Assembly: GCF_000585335.1 (NCBI RefSeq) | Contig: NZ_KK073872.1 | Coordinates: forward strand, 2,347,283-2,411,282 | DNA length: 64,000 bases | Source: Cloacibacillus evryensis DSM 19522 | Lineage (GTDB): Bacteria > Synergistota > Synergistia > Synergistales > Synergistaceae | Direction of reading: 5' to 3' | Shown here: one piece after another, positions 7,784 through 16,321 of the stretch | Layout of the letters: the number at the start of each line of letters is the position of its first letter | Numbering within the stretch: the stretch's first letter is position 1 | Program-made: the position numbers and the translations under genes | The notes under the pieces: generated by a model | Databases searched by the model: none | Seen by the model: the letters and a program-made list of their open reading frames with translations, nothing else | What the model was told of the DNA's origin: nothing

Positions 7784-8947
7784 GTGAAGTTTTCCAAGAA
7801 AATATTGAATATCAAACCTTCCGCAACTCTCAGCATCTCCGGCAGAGCCAAGACGATGAAGGCCGAGGGCAAACCGGTCCTATCTTTCAGCGCGGGCGAG
7901 CCCGACTACGACTCACCGAAGTCGGCATGCGAGGCGGCCGTCGCCGCCATCGAACGCGGCGAGTCGCACTACACGCTCAACCCGGGCATCGCGGAGCTGC
8001 GCCAAGAGGTCTGCAATTATTACAAGAGGCGCTTCGGTCTGGATTACACACCCGCCGAGGTCATCATCGCCCCCGGGGCGAAACCCCTTCTGTACGAGGC
8101 GCTGCAGGCTCTAGTAGACGAGGGAGACGAAGTGATACTCTTCGCTCCGGCGTGGGTCAGCTATGTCGAACAGATACACATGGCCGGCGGCGTTGAAAAG
8201 GTCGTCGATACGATAGGGACAGACCTCCTTCCCACAAGAGAGAACCTCCTCGCGGCGATCGGGCCGAAGACGGTGGGGCTGATCCTCAACTCCCCCTCCA
8301 ACCCGACGGGGGCCATCTATCCCGAAGAGACGATGAAGATGATCGCCGAGGTCGCGAAAGAAAAGGACCTCTGGATCATCTTCGACGAGATATACGAGCG
8401 ATTCGCCTACGCGCCGGCAAAACATGTCAATATCCTCAACGCCGCTCCCGGGATCAGGGACCGCGTGCTGATAATAAACGGCGTCAGCAAAGCCTACGCG
8501 ATGACAGGCTGGCGCATCGGCTACGCGCTCGGCCCCAAAGAGATCATCGCGAAGATGAACACGCTCCAGACGCACCTCACCTCCAACGCCTGCTCGATCG
8601 CGCAGTGGGCGGCCTGCGGGGCCGTCAAGGAGGCCGACGCCGACGTCGACGCGATGCGCGACGAGTTCGCGAAGCGCCGCCGCGTCATTGTGGACCTCAT
8701 CCGCGATATGCCCTACGTCAAGGTCAAGGAGCCGGACGGCGCTTTCTACGTCTTTGTGGACATCCGCGAATGCCCGATCCCCGACGACATGGAGTTCTGT
8801 GAAAAGCTGCTCAACGAGAAGTTTGTCGCGGCGGTCCCCGGCACGGCCTTCTTCGCCCCCGGCTTCCTGCGCCTATCTTATGCCTGCTCAATGGAACAGA
8901 TAAAAGAGGGTATGGCGAGGATGAAGGAATTCCTCGAAAGCCTATAG
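7784..8947 (+). CDS. Class I/II pyridoxal-phosphate aminotransferase (AspB-like)
   Basis: A 387-residue fold-type I aminotransferase, most like the aspartate/aromatic subgroup (Igamma). Motifs include FSAGEPDYDSP near the N-terminus, LNSPSNPTG (PLP hydroxyl contact), FDEIYERF and the PLP-binding lysine in VSKAYAMTGWRIGY, plus the substrate-carboxylate arginine in the C-terminal region FLRLSYA. GTG 7784 is chosen because GGAGG at 7771-7775 lies 8 bases before it; the ATG at 7769 overlaps that site. It would deaminate amino acids against 2-oxoglutarate in the cytoplasm. Substrate cannot be told from sequence. It stands alone between its own promoter and the methionine attenuator. Confidence 0.88.
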   Translation: MKFSKKILNIKPSATLSISGRAKTMKAEGKPVLSFSAGEPDYDSPKSACEAAVAAIERGESHYTLNPGIAELRQEVCNYYKRRFGLDYTPAEVIIAPGAKPLLYEALQALVDEGDEVILFAPAWVSYVEQIHMAGGVEKVVDTIGTDLLPTRENLLAAIGPKTVGLILNSPSNPTGAIYPEETMKMIAEVAKEKDLWIIFDEIYERFAYAPAKHVNILNAAPGIRDRVLIINGVSKAYAMTGWRIGYALGPKEIIAKMNTLQTHLTSNACSIAQWAACGAVKEADADVDAMRDEFAKRRRVIVDLIRDMPYVKVKEPDGAFYVFVDIRECPIPDDMEFCEKLLNEKFVAAVPGTAFFAPGFLRLSYACSMEQIKEGMARMKEFLESL

Positions 8948-8971
8948 GGCAGGACTATGTCCTCAGCTTTA

Positions 8972-9000
8972 TTGACAGGTATTTCCCTAAAGTTTATAAT
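8972..9000 (+). promoter_or_regulatory. Consensus promoter of the metYA leader
   Basis: TTGACA (8972-8977), exactly 17 bases, then TATAAT (8995-9000): both hexamers are perfect sigma-70 consensus. Transcription would begin near 9007, about 25 bases ahead of the leader peptide start. Confidence 0.85.
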
Positions 9001-9031
9001 GCACCATACTATTTCCGGAGGAGGAAGCGTA

Positions 9032-9130
9032 ATGTCAACGACGACAGCAAAGGCCACAGATAAAATGATAATGTGCGTTATGATGCGTGCGCCTGCCTTT
9101 GCAGTCCGGCTGGGCCTTCCGCGCCTGTAA
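9032..9130 (+). CDS. Methionine-rich leader peptide of the metYA attenuator
   Basis: A 32-residue open reading frame, ATG 9032 to TAA 9128-9130, with a strong GGAGGAGGA site at 9017-9025. Codons 12, 14, 17 and 18 are ATG, giving KMIMCVMM, with a cysteine codon at 15; methionine makes up four of seven codons there. It sits 33 bases ahead of a terminator and directly precedes metY-metA. The octamer CTGCCTTT inside its coding part (9093-9100) repeats exactly in the terminator's descending arm. This is the layout of a transcription-attenuation leader whose ribosome stalls when charged Met-tRNA is short. The coding status is inferred from RBS, position and composition. Confidence 0.75.
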   Translation: MSTTTAKATDKMIMCVMMRAPAFAVRLGLPRL

Positions 9131-9199
9131 CCGCGGGAAACGGCCTCAGAAACAAGACTTACAAAGGCAGTCCTCAAACAGACGGGGGCTGCCTTTTTT
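9065..9199 (+). promoter_or_regulatory. Attenuator: antiterminator/terminator switch ahead of metY
   Basis: AAAGGCAG (9163-9170) can pair with CTGCCTTT at 9093-9100 (antiterminator, 9 bp with the flanking G-C) or with the identical CTGCCTTT at 9189-9196 (terminator), but not both. Between them lies a separate hairpin near 9115-9143. A ribosome stalled at Met codons 12 or 14 would leave 9093-9100 free to capture 9163-9170 and so prevent termination. A ribosome finishing the peptide would cover the first octamer and let the terminator form. The pairings are seen in the sequence; the mechanism is inference from the trp/his type. Confidence 0.72.
9163..9199 (+). terminator. Intrinsic terminator of the metYA attenuator
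   Basis: A 13-bp stem AAAGGCAGTCCTC (9163-9175) / GGGGGCTGCCTTT (9184-9196), with some G-T pairs, an 8-base loop, and a six-T run at 9194-9199. It lies upstream of metY, which is what an attenuator needs. Confidence 0.88.
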
Positions 9200-9230
9200 G
9201 TTGTCTATAAAATTCAAGGAGGAATTAATT

Positions 9231-10535
9231 TTGCAGAATCAGAAAAAACTTGACACACTTTGCGTACAGGCCGGCTATACTCCCGGGAACGGAGAACCTC
9301 GCGTGCTTCCGATCTGCCAGAGCACGACCTACAAATTCACCTCCGCGGACGAGCTGGGCGAATTATTCGACCTCAAGACCGAAGGACATATGTACTCACG
9401 CATATCAAACCCCACTGTGGCCGCCGTCGAAGCAAAGATAGCCGCTCTCGAGGGCGGCTCCGGAGCCCTGTGCACCTCCTCCGGACAGGCGGCGACGCTT
9501 CTTTCCGTGCTCAACATCGCCTCGGCGGGACATAACATCATAAGCGCCTCCGCGGTCTACGGCGGAACGATAAATTTATTTGCCGTGACGCTCCGGAAAC
9601 TTGGCATCGAGGTCCGCTTCGTCAGCCAGAATATGACGGACGAGGAAATATCCTCCCTCTTTGACGAAAATACCCGCCTCGTCTTCGGTGAAACGATCGC
9701 GAATCCGGCGCTTGAGGTCTTTGACATCGAACGCTTCGCGAAACTGGCCCACGCGCACAGGGTCCCGCTCATCGTGGACAACACCTTCGCGACGCCGCTG
9801 CTCTGCCGCCCGTTTGAATTCGGCGCGGACGTCGTGACGCACTCCACGTCAAAATATATGGATGGGCACGCCACCGTCGTGGGCGGCGTCATAGTTGACG
9901 GCGGGAAGTTTGACTGGGCCGCGGCCGGCAGGTATCCCGAACTCTGCGCACCGGACGAGTCATACCACGGCGTAGTCTACACGGAGAGTTTCGGCGCGGC
10001 GGCCTATATCACAAAGGCGCGCGTCCAGCTGATGCGCGACCTTGGCGTCACCCCGCAGCCGATGGCCGCCTTCATCCTCAACCTCGGCCTCGAGACGCTG
10101 GCCCTCCGCATCGCGAAACACAGCGCAAACGCGCTCATCATAGCGAAGCGCCTTGAAAGCGAACCGCACGTCGCGTGGGTCAATTATCCGGGGCTCGCTT
10201 CGTCAGACCAGCACGAACGCGCGAAAAAATATCTGCCCAACGGACAGAGCGGCGTCATCTCTTTCGGAGTGAAGGGCGGACGCGCCGCCGCGATGAAATT
10301 CCTCGACTCGCTGAAACTCGCCGCCATCGTCGTCCACGTCGCCGACGCGCGCACCTCCGCGCTTCACCCGGCGAGCACCACGCACCGCCAGCTCGACGAC
10401 GGGCAGCTCGCCGCGTGCGGCATCGGCCCGGAGCTCGTGCGCTTTTCCGTCGGCATAGAAAACCCGGAGGACATTTGGGACGACCTGGTGCAGGCGCTGA
10501 AAAAGACAGAGGGAGCGACCGGCAATGCCGATTAA
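9231..10535 (+). CDS. metY: O-acetylhomoserine sulfhydrylase (Cys/Met metabolism PLP enzyme)
   Basis: A 434-residue PLP enzyme of the gamma family that makes homocysteine from O-acetylhomoserine and sulfide. Visible are [22 protein letters not shown], the IVDNTFATP segment, the PLP lysine in [10 protein letters not shown], and the long MetY insertion around [21 protein letters not shown]. The C-terminus [16 protein letters not shown] and [10 protein letters not shown] are family hallmarks. The TTG start at 9231 follows AAGGAGG by 8 bases; nothing upstream in frame has a better site. It overlaps metA by 11 bases, so the two are coupled. Expression is probably controlled by the leader attenuator. 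No SAM riboswitch or T-box is apparent. Confidence 0.93.
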   Translation: MQNQKKLDTLCVQAGYTPGNGEPRVLPICQSTTYKFTSADELGELFDLKTEGHMYSRISNPTVAAVEAKIAALEGGSGALCTSSGQAATLLSVLNIASAGHNIISASAVYGGTINLFAVTLRKLGIEVRFVSQNMTDEEISSLFDENTRLVFGETIANPALEVFDIERFAKLAHAHRVPLIVDNTFATPLLCRPFEFGADVVTHSTSKYMDGHATVVGGVIVDGGKFDWAAAGRYPELCAPDESYHGVVYTESFGAAAYITKARVQLMRDLGVTPQPMAAFILNLGLETLALRIAKHSANALIIAKRLESEPHVAWVNYPGLASSDQHERAKKYLPNGQSGVISFGVKGGRAAAMKFLDSLKLAAIVVHVADARTSALHPASTTHRQLDDGQLAACGIGPELVRFSVGIENPEDIWDDLVQALKKTEGATGNAD

Positions 10536-11472
10536 AATACCAGACGGCCTGCCGGCGGCCCAGACACTGAACGGCGAGAACATATTCGTCATGCATGAGA
10601 TCCGTGCCGCAAAACAGGACATACGTCCGCTGCAGGTGGCGCTTTTGAACCTCATGCCGACAAAGATCGCTACAGAGACACAGTTCGCCCGCCTTCTCGG
10701 CAATACGCCGCTTCAGGTGGAGCTGACGCTCCTCCAGACTGCGACCTACGAGGCAAAAAACACCAGCCGCGAACATCTGCTTTCGTTCTATGAAACATTT
10801 GAGGATGTGAAGAATAGAAAGTTCGACGGCCTCGTGATAACTGGCGCACCGGTGGAACTGCTTGAATTTTCCGAAGTGGAATACTGGGACGAGCTTTGCG
10901 CGATAATGGAATGGAGCAAAAGCCACGTCTACAGCACGATGCATATATGCTGGGGCGCTCAGGCGGCGCTTTGCTACCATTACGGCGTGAAAAAATACCC
11001 GCTTGAAAAAAAGCTCTTCGGAGTTTTTGAACACAGCGTCGATTACAAAAATTCCATGCTTTTCCGCGGTTTTGACGACATCTTCATGGCTCCCCACTCG
11101 CGCCACACGACGGTCAGGCGAAGCGAGATAGAGGCCGTCCCCGAGCTACAGATACTTGCCTCCTCAAAGGAAGCCGGCGTCTACACGATAAAGACTGAAA
11201 AGGGGAAACAGTTCTTCGTCATGGGACACACGGAATACGACGCGGATACTCTTGAAAGGGAATACCTGCGCGACAAAAACGCCGGCCTGCCGATAGAAGT
11301 CCCTAAAAATTACTATCCCAACGATGACGACAGCCTTCCGCCGCGCGTCTCATGGAGAAGCAGCGCAAACCTGCTCTTCATTAACTGGCTCAACTATTTC
11401 GTCTACCAGAACACACCATTTGAACTGGAGGCGATCGGCACCACTAGAGAAGACGAGTGGCTGAAGGGCTAA
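10525..11472 (+). CDS. metA: Homoserine O-acyltransferase (MetA family)
   Basis: A 315-residue MetA-family enzyme that activates homoserine with an acyl group. Motifs are [20 protein letters not shown] near residue 40, the nucleophile cysteine in [11 protein letters not shown] (about residue 140), APHSRHT, and the His-Glu pair around FVMGHTEYD. Although named succinyltransferases, many members use acetyl-CoA; pairing with MetY, which takes O-acetylhomoserine, suggests acetyl transfer here (inference). The ATG lies within the end of metY, an 11-base overlap. No clear terminator follows before the converging radA gene. Confidence 0.92.
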   Translation: MPIKIPDGLPAAQTLNGENIFVMHEIRAAKQDIRPLQVALLNLMPTKIATETQFARLLGNTPLQVELTLLQTATYEAKNTSREHLLSFYETFEDVKNRKFDGLVITGAPVELLEFSEVEYWDELCAIMEWSKSHVYSTMHICWGAQAALCYHYGVKKYPLEKKLFGVFEHSVDYKNSMLFRGFDDIFMAPHSRHTTVRRSEIEAVPELQILASSKEAGVYTIKTEKGKQFFVMGHTEYDADTLEREYLRDKNAGLPIEVPKNYYPNDDDSLPPRVSWRSSANLLFINWLNYFVYQNTPFELEAIGTTREDEWLKG

Positions 11473-11579
11473 GCCCGGCCCGACTCCGGCGCGTCCGCCT
11501 CTTTTTCCAGCGCGCGGTAAAAATTTAAGGTGTCGTTTTCGGATGGACAAAACAACCTGAAGGTATTATTCAGAGATGT

Positions 11580-12932
11580 TCACCGTTTTAAAAACAGGTC
11601 GACGATCTCGCGCAGCGAGGATATTTTCAGTACATCTATCGGATAGCTCTCTTTCGGCGTGCGGCGGCTTATCACGGCCCGTTTGAAACCGAGCCGGGCC
11701 GCCTCTTTCACGCGCATCAGCGTGCGTCCGGCGGGGCGGACCTCTCCCGCGAGGCCGACCTCGCCGATGAAGCAGACGTCGGAGGGGAGCTCGATATCGG
11801 TGACGGCGGAGGCGAGCGAGGCGCATATCCCCAAATCGGCAGCCGGGTCCTTCAGCTGCAGGCCGCCGGCGACGTTCAGATAGATGTCGCTCGTGCGCGA
11901 AAGGATGCCGCAGCGGCGTTCCAGCACCGCGAGGAGAAGCTGCAGGCGGCTTATGTCGATGCCGCGCGCGGTGCGCTTCGGATAGGGAAAGGGCGTCGCG
12001 CAGCCGAGCGCCTGTATCTCGGCGGCAAGGGCGCGCGATCCTTCGAGCACCATCGCGATCGACACTCCCGAACTGCCGAGGTCCGTGCCGTTCCAGTAGA
12101 GGCGGCTCGGGTCGTTCACCGCCGCCAGTCCCCGCTCGGACATTTCGAAGATCCCCAGCTCCTCCGTGCTGCCGTAGCGGTTCTTTTCCGCGCGCAGCAG
12201 GCGATTGGGGGAGTTCTGTTCTCCGGAGAAGAGCAGCACCACGTCGACAAGGTGTTCCAGCAGCTTCGGCCCCGCGATCTGCCCCTGTTTTGTTATGTGT
12301 CCAACCAACACGGTCGGTATATCGCAGCGTTTCGCCGTTTCAACGGCCATCGCCGCGACCCCCTTGACCTGGTTCGGCGAGCCGGCCCAGCCGCTCTCGC
12401 TGTCGGCGCGGAAGGCCTGTACGCTGTCGATGACCATAAATTTATAGCCGTGGTTTTCCGCCGCCGCGAGCGAGGAGGGAAGGTCGCTTTCGCAGAGCAG
12501 GTCCAGCCCCTGCGTCATGAGCCCGAGCCGCCGTCCGCGCAGCGCGAGCTGGCCCGAGGATTCCTCTCCCGAGATGTACAGCACGCGGCCGCCGCGTTTC
12601 GCCATTTCAGCGCAGACCTGCAGCAGAAGGGTGGACTTCCCCACCCCCGGCTCGCCGCCGAGCAGCGTGACGCCGCCCTGCACCCAGCCGCCGCCAAGTA
12701 CGCGGTCAAGCTCCTCGATGCCGGATGGTATGCGCTCCTGTTCTTCGACTTCGAGGCCGGAGATCGGCACGGCGGGCCTCGCCGCCGTCACAAGGCCGGC
12801 TTTCGAGGTCTGTATCGGCGTATCGTCCTCCATCGTGCCCCATGAGCCGCATTTGGGGCAGCGCCCGATCATCGTCGTACTGCGGTACCCGCATTCGGAG
12901 CACTTGTAACTGTTTATCTCTTTTTTTGCCAT
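11580..12932 (-). CDS. radA: DNA repair protein RadA (Sms)
   Basis: A 450-residue RecA-like branch-migration helicase. The N-terminal zinc finger has C11, C14, C25 and C28 (CSECG..CPKCGSWG), followed by Walker A GGEPGVGKST near residue 92, the RadA-specific KNRYGST motif near 260, and a C-terminal Lon-protease-like domain with GGLQLKDPAADLGI. It helps process recombination intermediates with RecA in the cytoplasm. It is the last gene of a minus-strand run that begins at 16160; only 7 bases separate it from the PHP-domain gene, so it is likely co-transcribed with it. Confidence 0.95.
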   Translation of the reverse strand: MAKKEINSYKCSECGYRSTTMIGRCPKCGSWGTMEDDTPIQTSKAGLVTAARPAVPISGLEVEEQERIPSGIEELDRVLGGGWVQGGVTLLGGEPGVGKSTLLLQVCAEMAKRGGRVLYISGEESSGQLALRGRRLGLMTQGLDLLCESDLPSSLAAAENHGYKFMVIDSVQAFRADSESGWAGSPNQVKGVAAMAVETAKRCDIPTVLVGHITKQGQIAGPKLLEHLVDVVLLFSGEQNSPNRLLRAEKNRYGSTEELGIFEMSERGLAAVNDPSRLYWNGTDLGSSGVSIAMVLEGSRALAAEIQALGCATPFPYPKRTARGIDISRLQLLLAVLERRCGILSRTSDIYLNVAGGLQLKDPAADLGICASLASAVTDIELPSDVCFIGEVGLAGEVRPAGRTLMRVKEAARLGFKRAVISRRTPKESYPIDVLKISSLREIVDLFLKR

Positions 12933-12939
12933 TTTTATA

Positions 12940-13689
12940 TCAGCCCCACGGCCACGAGATGCGCCGTCCGTCCTCTCCGCGTATAGCTTTTTTTATCTCA
13001 TCGAAGGTAGGCTCTTCGAGCATCATTTTTGTACAGTTGGCGCGCGACATCGTCTCAAGTGTGTGCGAATCGGAGGACCTTATAAAGGTGCGTCCGGGAT
13101 ACCGCTCGCGCCACTTTTGCGCCTCCTCGTGATCGAGGCGGCTGGAGAGCTCGAAGGCCTCCGCCGGATAATCGTCGGGCATCGGTCCCAGCGCCGCCGG
13201 ATATGAGAAGGCTGGACGGTCAACATGGGCAAGGATGGGGATGCCCCCCACCTCCTTCGTTTTGCTGACGATCTGGTCGACTTCATAGCCCGCGCCCTGG
13301 ATGAGCAGTGTCTCCTCTTCCTTCACTATTTCGTTGTTCGCGTCAACCACGATCTGATAGCCAAAATGCTCGACGTCGTTCGGGATCGGGCGAATGCGCC
13401 GCCAGAGCCACTCTTTGTAGCCTGCCGCCGTTTCGTAATCGGGAAAGACGCAGAGTATGTGGATGTCTTCCGCGCTTTGGGTCTCGATGCAGGGAAGCAC
13501 GACGGGCACGCCGGCGGCGGCCTCATGGATGCCGGGAAAGTTCTCGCAGGTGTTGTGGTCGGCGATGCCGATGACATCCAGTCCGGCCTCGCGCGCCCGT
13601 TCGACTATCTCCGGAGCCCCCATTTCGAGCTCTCCGCAGGGGGAGAGCAGCGTATGTATATGAAGGTCCACCCAAAAGGGTTTCAGCAA
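12940..13689 (-). CDS. PHP-domain phosphoesterase-like protein
   Basis: A 249-residue PHP-domain protein with the metal-ligand motifs DLHIHTLLSPCG (residues 8-19), GIADHNTCENF, a LAHVDRPAF segment and a C-terminal RSSDSH. PHP proteins hydrolyse phosphoesters, but the substrate of this subgroup is unknown. The start is TTG 13689, four bases after the stop of the preceding gene and without a strong binding site, so translation is probably coupled. In several anaerobes PHP genes of this type stand beside DRTGG and hydrogenase-like genes as here. Confidence 0.85.
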   Translation of the reverse strand: MLKPFWVDLHIHTLLSPCGELEMGAPEIVERAREAGLDVIGIADHNTCENFPGIHEAAAGVPVVLPCIETQSAEDIHILCVFPDYETAAGYKEWLWRRIRPIPNDVEHFGYQIVVDANNEIVKEEETLLIQGAGYEVDQIVSKTKEVGGIPILAHVDRPAFSYPAALGPMPDDYPAEAFELSSRLDHEEAQKWRERYPGRTFIRSSDSHTLETMSRANCTKMMLEEPTFDEIKKAIRGEDGRRISWPWG

Positions 13690-13693
13690 GGCG

Positions 13694-14029
13694 TTATCCC
13701 TTTACCCCCAACGCGCTCAGCTTCGCGCAGATCTCGTAAAGGCTCTCCTGAACGGAGAGTATCGCTATGTTTTCTGTTTTGCAGCGTTCGATGAGATCTT
13801 CCGGCGCGCGGCGGCCCGCAGCGATGATTATCAGCGGCAGGTCCTTAAGCACCGCGACGGCGGCGACATTCAGATGCGCCTGTATCGTCACCCAGACGGC
13901 TCCCTCACGGGCTACGCCCATTATAAAGCTCAGCAGGTCTCCCGCTATCGCCTCCGTGACATCACGTCCGCCATCCCCCCGGCACTGGAGTTCTCCTCCC
14001 AGCGCGGCGCAGATATCGTCTATCGTCAA
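13694..14029 (-). CDS. DRTGG-domain protein
   Basis: A 111-residue protein made up almost wholly of a DRTGG-type domain (a nucleotide-binding-like regulatory fold), with LSFIMGVAREGAVWVTIQAH and DLPLIIIAAGR segments. I place the start at TTG 14029 because GGTGGAG precedes it and its TTGA overlaps the stop of the Fe-S protein gene; a longer reading frame into that gene is possible. The function is unknown. A second DRTGG protein is encoded at 15798-16160 in the same operon. Confidence 0.75.
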   Translation of the reverse strand: MTIDDICAALGGELQCRGDGGRDVTEAIAGDLLSFIMGVAREGAVWVTIQAHLNVAAVAVLKDLPLIIIAAGRRAPEDLIERCKTENIAILSVQESLYEICAKLSALGVKG

Positions 14030-15342
14030 TTCGCTCCACCCTTTCTCTTCAATGTCTGAGGCTGTGATTCGGAAAGGACCACGATCTTGTTCGCCAGCGA
14101 GGCGATGCCCTCGCGAAGTTTGAAGATGCAATCCGTGACTGAGCCATGACCGCGCACGATCTCCTCCGCCATCGCCTGGCAGGAGGGCCGCCCGCAGGAG
14201 CCGCAGTCGATATGCGGCAGCCCCGAATATATCTCTTTCATCTGCTGGAGTTTGACCATCGCGTCAGCCACGTTGTCGGAGAGCGGCAGGCGCGGGCGCG
14301 GCAGGTATTCTTTGGTGATCGACCAGAAATCCATCGCGTAAAGTTCCTCTACGCGGCGCAGGTCCTTCGGCGTTATCTCCCAGTCTGTGCTCATATTATT
14401 CAGCCTGAGGTTGGCGAGGAAACGCGAATCGGCCGTGCCGATACCGCCGACGCAGCCGGTGTCGCAGACGCGGCATTCGATGAAGTCCACCGAACGCAGC
14501 CGGCCGAGTTCAAGCTCCTGCAGCACGTCTATCGTGTTCCGCATACCGGAGACGGCAAGCATCGTAAGTTTTTTTTCGGAGAACGACTGTATATGGCGGG
14601 CCTCCCCGCCGCGGCGCGCCCACTGTACCCAACGGTTGTTGCGCGTTTTCAGCGTTTGGACGGAAGCCGGCGTAACATTGCTCGCCATAATGCTGCGCGC
14701 CACCCTGCGCACCGTGACGGCGTGGTTTATCGGAGAACGCTCGCGTCCCTGCGGCTCTCTGATCATCGTGATCTTTGATGAGCAGGGGGCCAGCAGGGTC
14801 ACCGGCACGCTGCTGTTCGTCCTCATGCGCCAGAGGTCCGCCCCCAGCTCAAGCGGAGAACATACGTGGACTACTCTCGAAAGCAGTTCCGGGAAACGTG
14901 ACTGTATGAGCCTCAGCACCGAGGGACAGTAACATGATATCAGAGGAAGAGACGACGCGGGAGTACGCGCGATCATTTGGGCGCTCGCGTAGGCGCAGAG
15001 GTCGAATGCCTCTTCAACCTCATCAATAAGGACGTTGAAATCAAGAGAAGAGAGCACCTCTTCAAGCTGAGACGGATTCATATAATGGCTGAACTGCGAG
15101 AAAAAGACCGGGTCGGGGACCAGCGAGACCCTCGACGATTCCTTTATGCGATTCCAGTCATCCTCTTCAATGCCGAGCGCCTGCCGGTGGCAGGAACGCA
15201 GGCATTCGCCGCAATCGATGCACAGCTCTCCGATGATGCTGATCTCACCGTCAACGATTCGGATAGCTTCGGCGGGGCACACCCTGATGCAGTTTACGCA
15301 TCCCTGACATGCCTCCCTGGAGATTTTGACGCTGTGGAGCAT
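14026..15342 (-). CDS. Fe-S protein with [FeFe]-hydrogenase large-subunit C-terminal-like domain
   Basis: A 438-residue protein. The N-terminus carries two 4Fe-4S ferredoxin motifs, CQGCVNCIRVCP and CIDCGECLRSC (residues 14-60). The middle (about 80-370) resembles the H-cluster domain of [FeFe] hydrogenase, with a TLLAPCSSK motif but apparently not the full set of H-cluster cysteines. The C-terminus has a cysteine cluster, DCGSCGRPSCQAMAEEIV, as in Fe-S cluster-binding (4Fe-4S) domains. It is therefore more likely a redox or hydrogen sensor (HsfB-like) than a hydrogenase. The gene lies between an RsbW-like ATPase and a DRTGG gene. Confidence 0.83.
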   Translation of the reverse strand: MLHSVKISREACQGCVNCIRVCPAEAIRIVDGEISIIGELCIDCGECLRSCHRQALGIEEDDWNRIKESSRVSLVPDPVFFSQFSHYMNPSQLEEVLSSLDFNVLIDEVEEAFDLCAYASAQMIARTPASSLPLISCYCPSVLRLIQSRFPELLSRVVHVCSPLELGADLWRMRTNSSVPVTLLAPCSSKITMIREPQGRERSPINHAVTVRRVARSIMASNVTPASVQTLKTRNNRWVQWARRGGEARHIQSFSEKKLTMLAVSGMRNTIDVLQELELGRLRSVDFIECRVCDTGCVGGIGTADSRFLANLRLNNMSTDWEITPKDLRRVEELYAMDFWSITKEYLPRPRLPLSDNVADAMVKLQQMKEIYSGLPHIDCGSCGRPSCQAMAEEIVRGHGSVTDCIFKLREGIASLANKIVVLSESQPQTLKRKGGAN

Positions 15343-15362
15343 TGGCGCTCACCCCTTTGCCT

Positions 15363-15794
15363 TTAATTTTTATTAAAAAAGACCGTGCTCCTAAGTGTGG
15401 TCCCTTTGCCTACCTCTGATTCTATGTCAAAGGTATCGCTGTTGCGCTTTATATTCGGCAGGCCCATGCCTGCCCCGAAACCCATCTCGCGTGCCTGTTC
15501 CGTCGCGGTGCTGTAGCCTTCGGTCATCGCCTTATTTATATCGGCGATCCCGGGGCCTTCGTCCCTTATCACCAGATCCACGTGGTCTTCCGATATCAGC
15601 GCCTGCAGCATGCCGCCGCCCGCGTGGATCACAAGGTTTATCTCAGCCTCGTAGGTGATTATCGCGACGCGCCGGCATATATCGGAAGCTATACCTAACA
15701 TTTTGAGGGTGTTTTTTATATTATTAGAGGCTGCGCCGGCAACCATAAAATCATTCCCCTCAATTCTGTATTCAAGACAGACAGGGGCTCCCAT
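15363..15794 (-). CDS. RsbW/anti-sigma-type ATP-binding protein
   Basis: A 143-residue GHKL-fold ATPase domain without a sensor or dimerisation region. The N box (EAEINLVIHAG), the G1-like box DEGPGIAD and the G2-like GFGAGMGLPNIKR are visible, ending with GKGTTL. Stand-alone domains of this kind act as serine kinases/anti-sigma factors or switch proteins. It follows the DRTGG gene by three bases (GTAAGGCATG). Its partner could be the Fe-S protein next to it; this is inference from conserved neighbourhoods in anaerobes. Confidence 0.82.
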   Translation of the reverse strand: MGAPVCLEYRIEGNDFMVAGAASNNIKNTLKMLGIASDICRRVAIITYEAEINLVIHAGGGMLQALISEDHVDLVIRDEGPGIADINKAMTEGYSTATEQAREMGFGAGMGLPNIKRNSDTFDIESEVGKGTTLRSTVFFNKN

Positions 15795-15797
15795 GCC

Positions 15798-16160
15798 TTA
15801 CATCTCCTGAATCTGTATGCTCGGTTTCATACCCTTCGCAAAGAGGATGCCGCAAGATTCAAACATGCTGTATCTTGTAAGGAGAATAGGGATCCCGTTG
15901 TCTTTTGCAAGCTGGACCGTCTCTTCCAGCGGGACCTTTCCGCGCACGAATATGATGGCGGGAATGTCGAGCATCTGCGCGGTGCGCACGATCTGCACGT
16001 TCGTCAGCCCGGTCAAAAGAAGCGAGCCGGGCGTGCAGAAGGCGAGCACATCGCTCATAAGGTCACAGGCGTAGGCGTTATTTACCACAATATTGTTCAG
16101 ATCGTCCGATGTTGAAATATTCTTAGCATCAAGAAATGACGCCAGTTCATGTAAAGTCAT
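15798..16160 (-). CDS. DRTGG-domain protein, first gene of the redox-regulatory operon
   Basis: A 120-residue DRTGG-domain protein: an N-terminal helical segment (TLHELASFLDAKNI) followed by the alpha/beta domain with DVLAFCTPGSLLLTGL and DIPAIIFVRGKVPLEE. Function unknown. ATG 16160 fits the GGGGG site by spacing; a GTG at 16166 is just 2 bases from it. It heads a run of six tightly spaced minus-strand genes: DRTGG, ATPase, Fe-S protein, DRTGG, PHP, radA. The 160-base gap upstream is AT-rich and shared with the divergent symporter gene. Confidence 0.75.
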   Translation of the reverse strand: MTLHELASFLDAKNISTSDDLNNIVVNNAYACDLMSDVLAFCTPGSLLLTGLTNVQIVRTAQMLDIPAIIFVRGKVPLEETVQLAKDNGIPILLTRYSMFESCGILFAKGMKPSIQIQEM

Positions 16161-16321
16161 CTTCACTGCCCCCTGAGAACTTTATTTGTATGTTTTGATG
16201 TGTTGCAAACTCCTTGTGTAAAGAATAACAAAGAGAGGGGAGAAAAACAAGTGCGCATAGCCGTTACTATTGGCAATAAATGTTGTAATATATGGACGAA
16301 ATCGAAGAGGAAGTGATTTTT

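Noticed and set aside
8948-9230. SAM riboswitch or T-box ahead of metY
   Set aside because: No S-box motifs and no T-box sequence (such as GGGTGGNACCGCG) appear; the leader ORF with paired octamers explains the region better.
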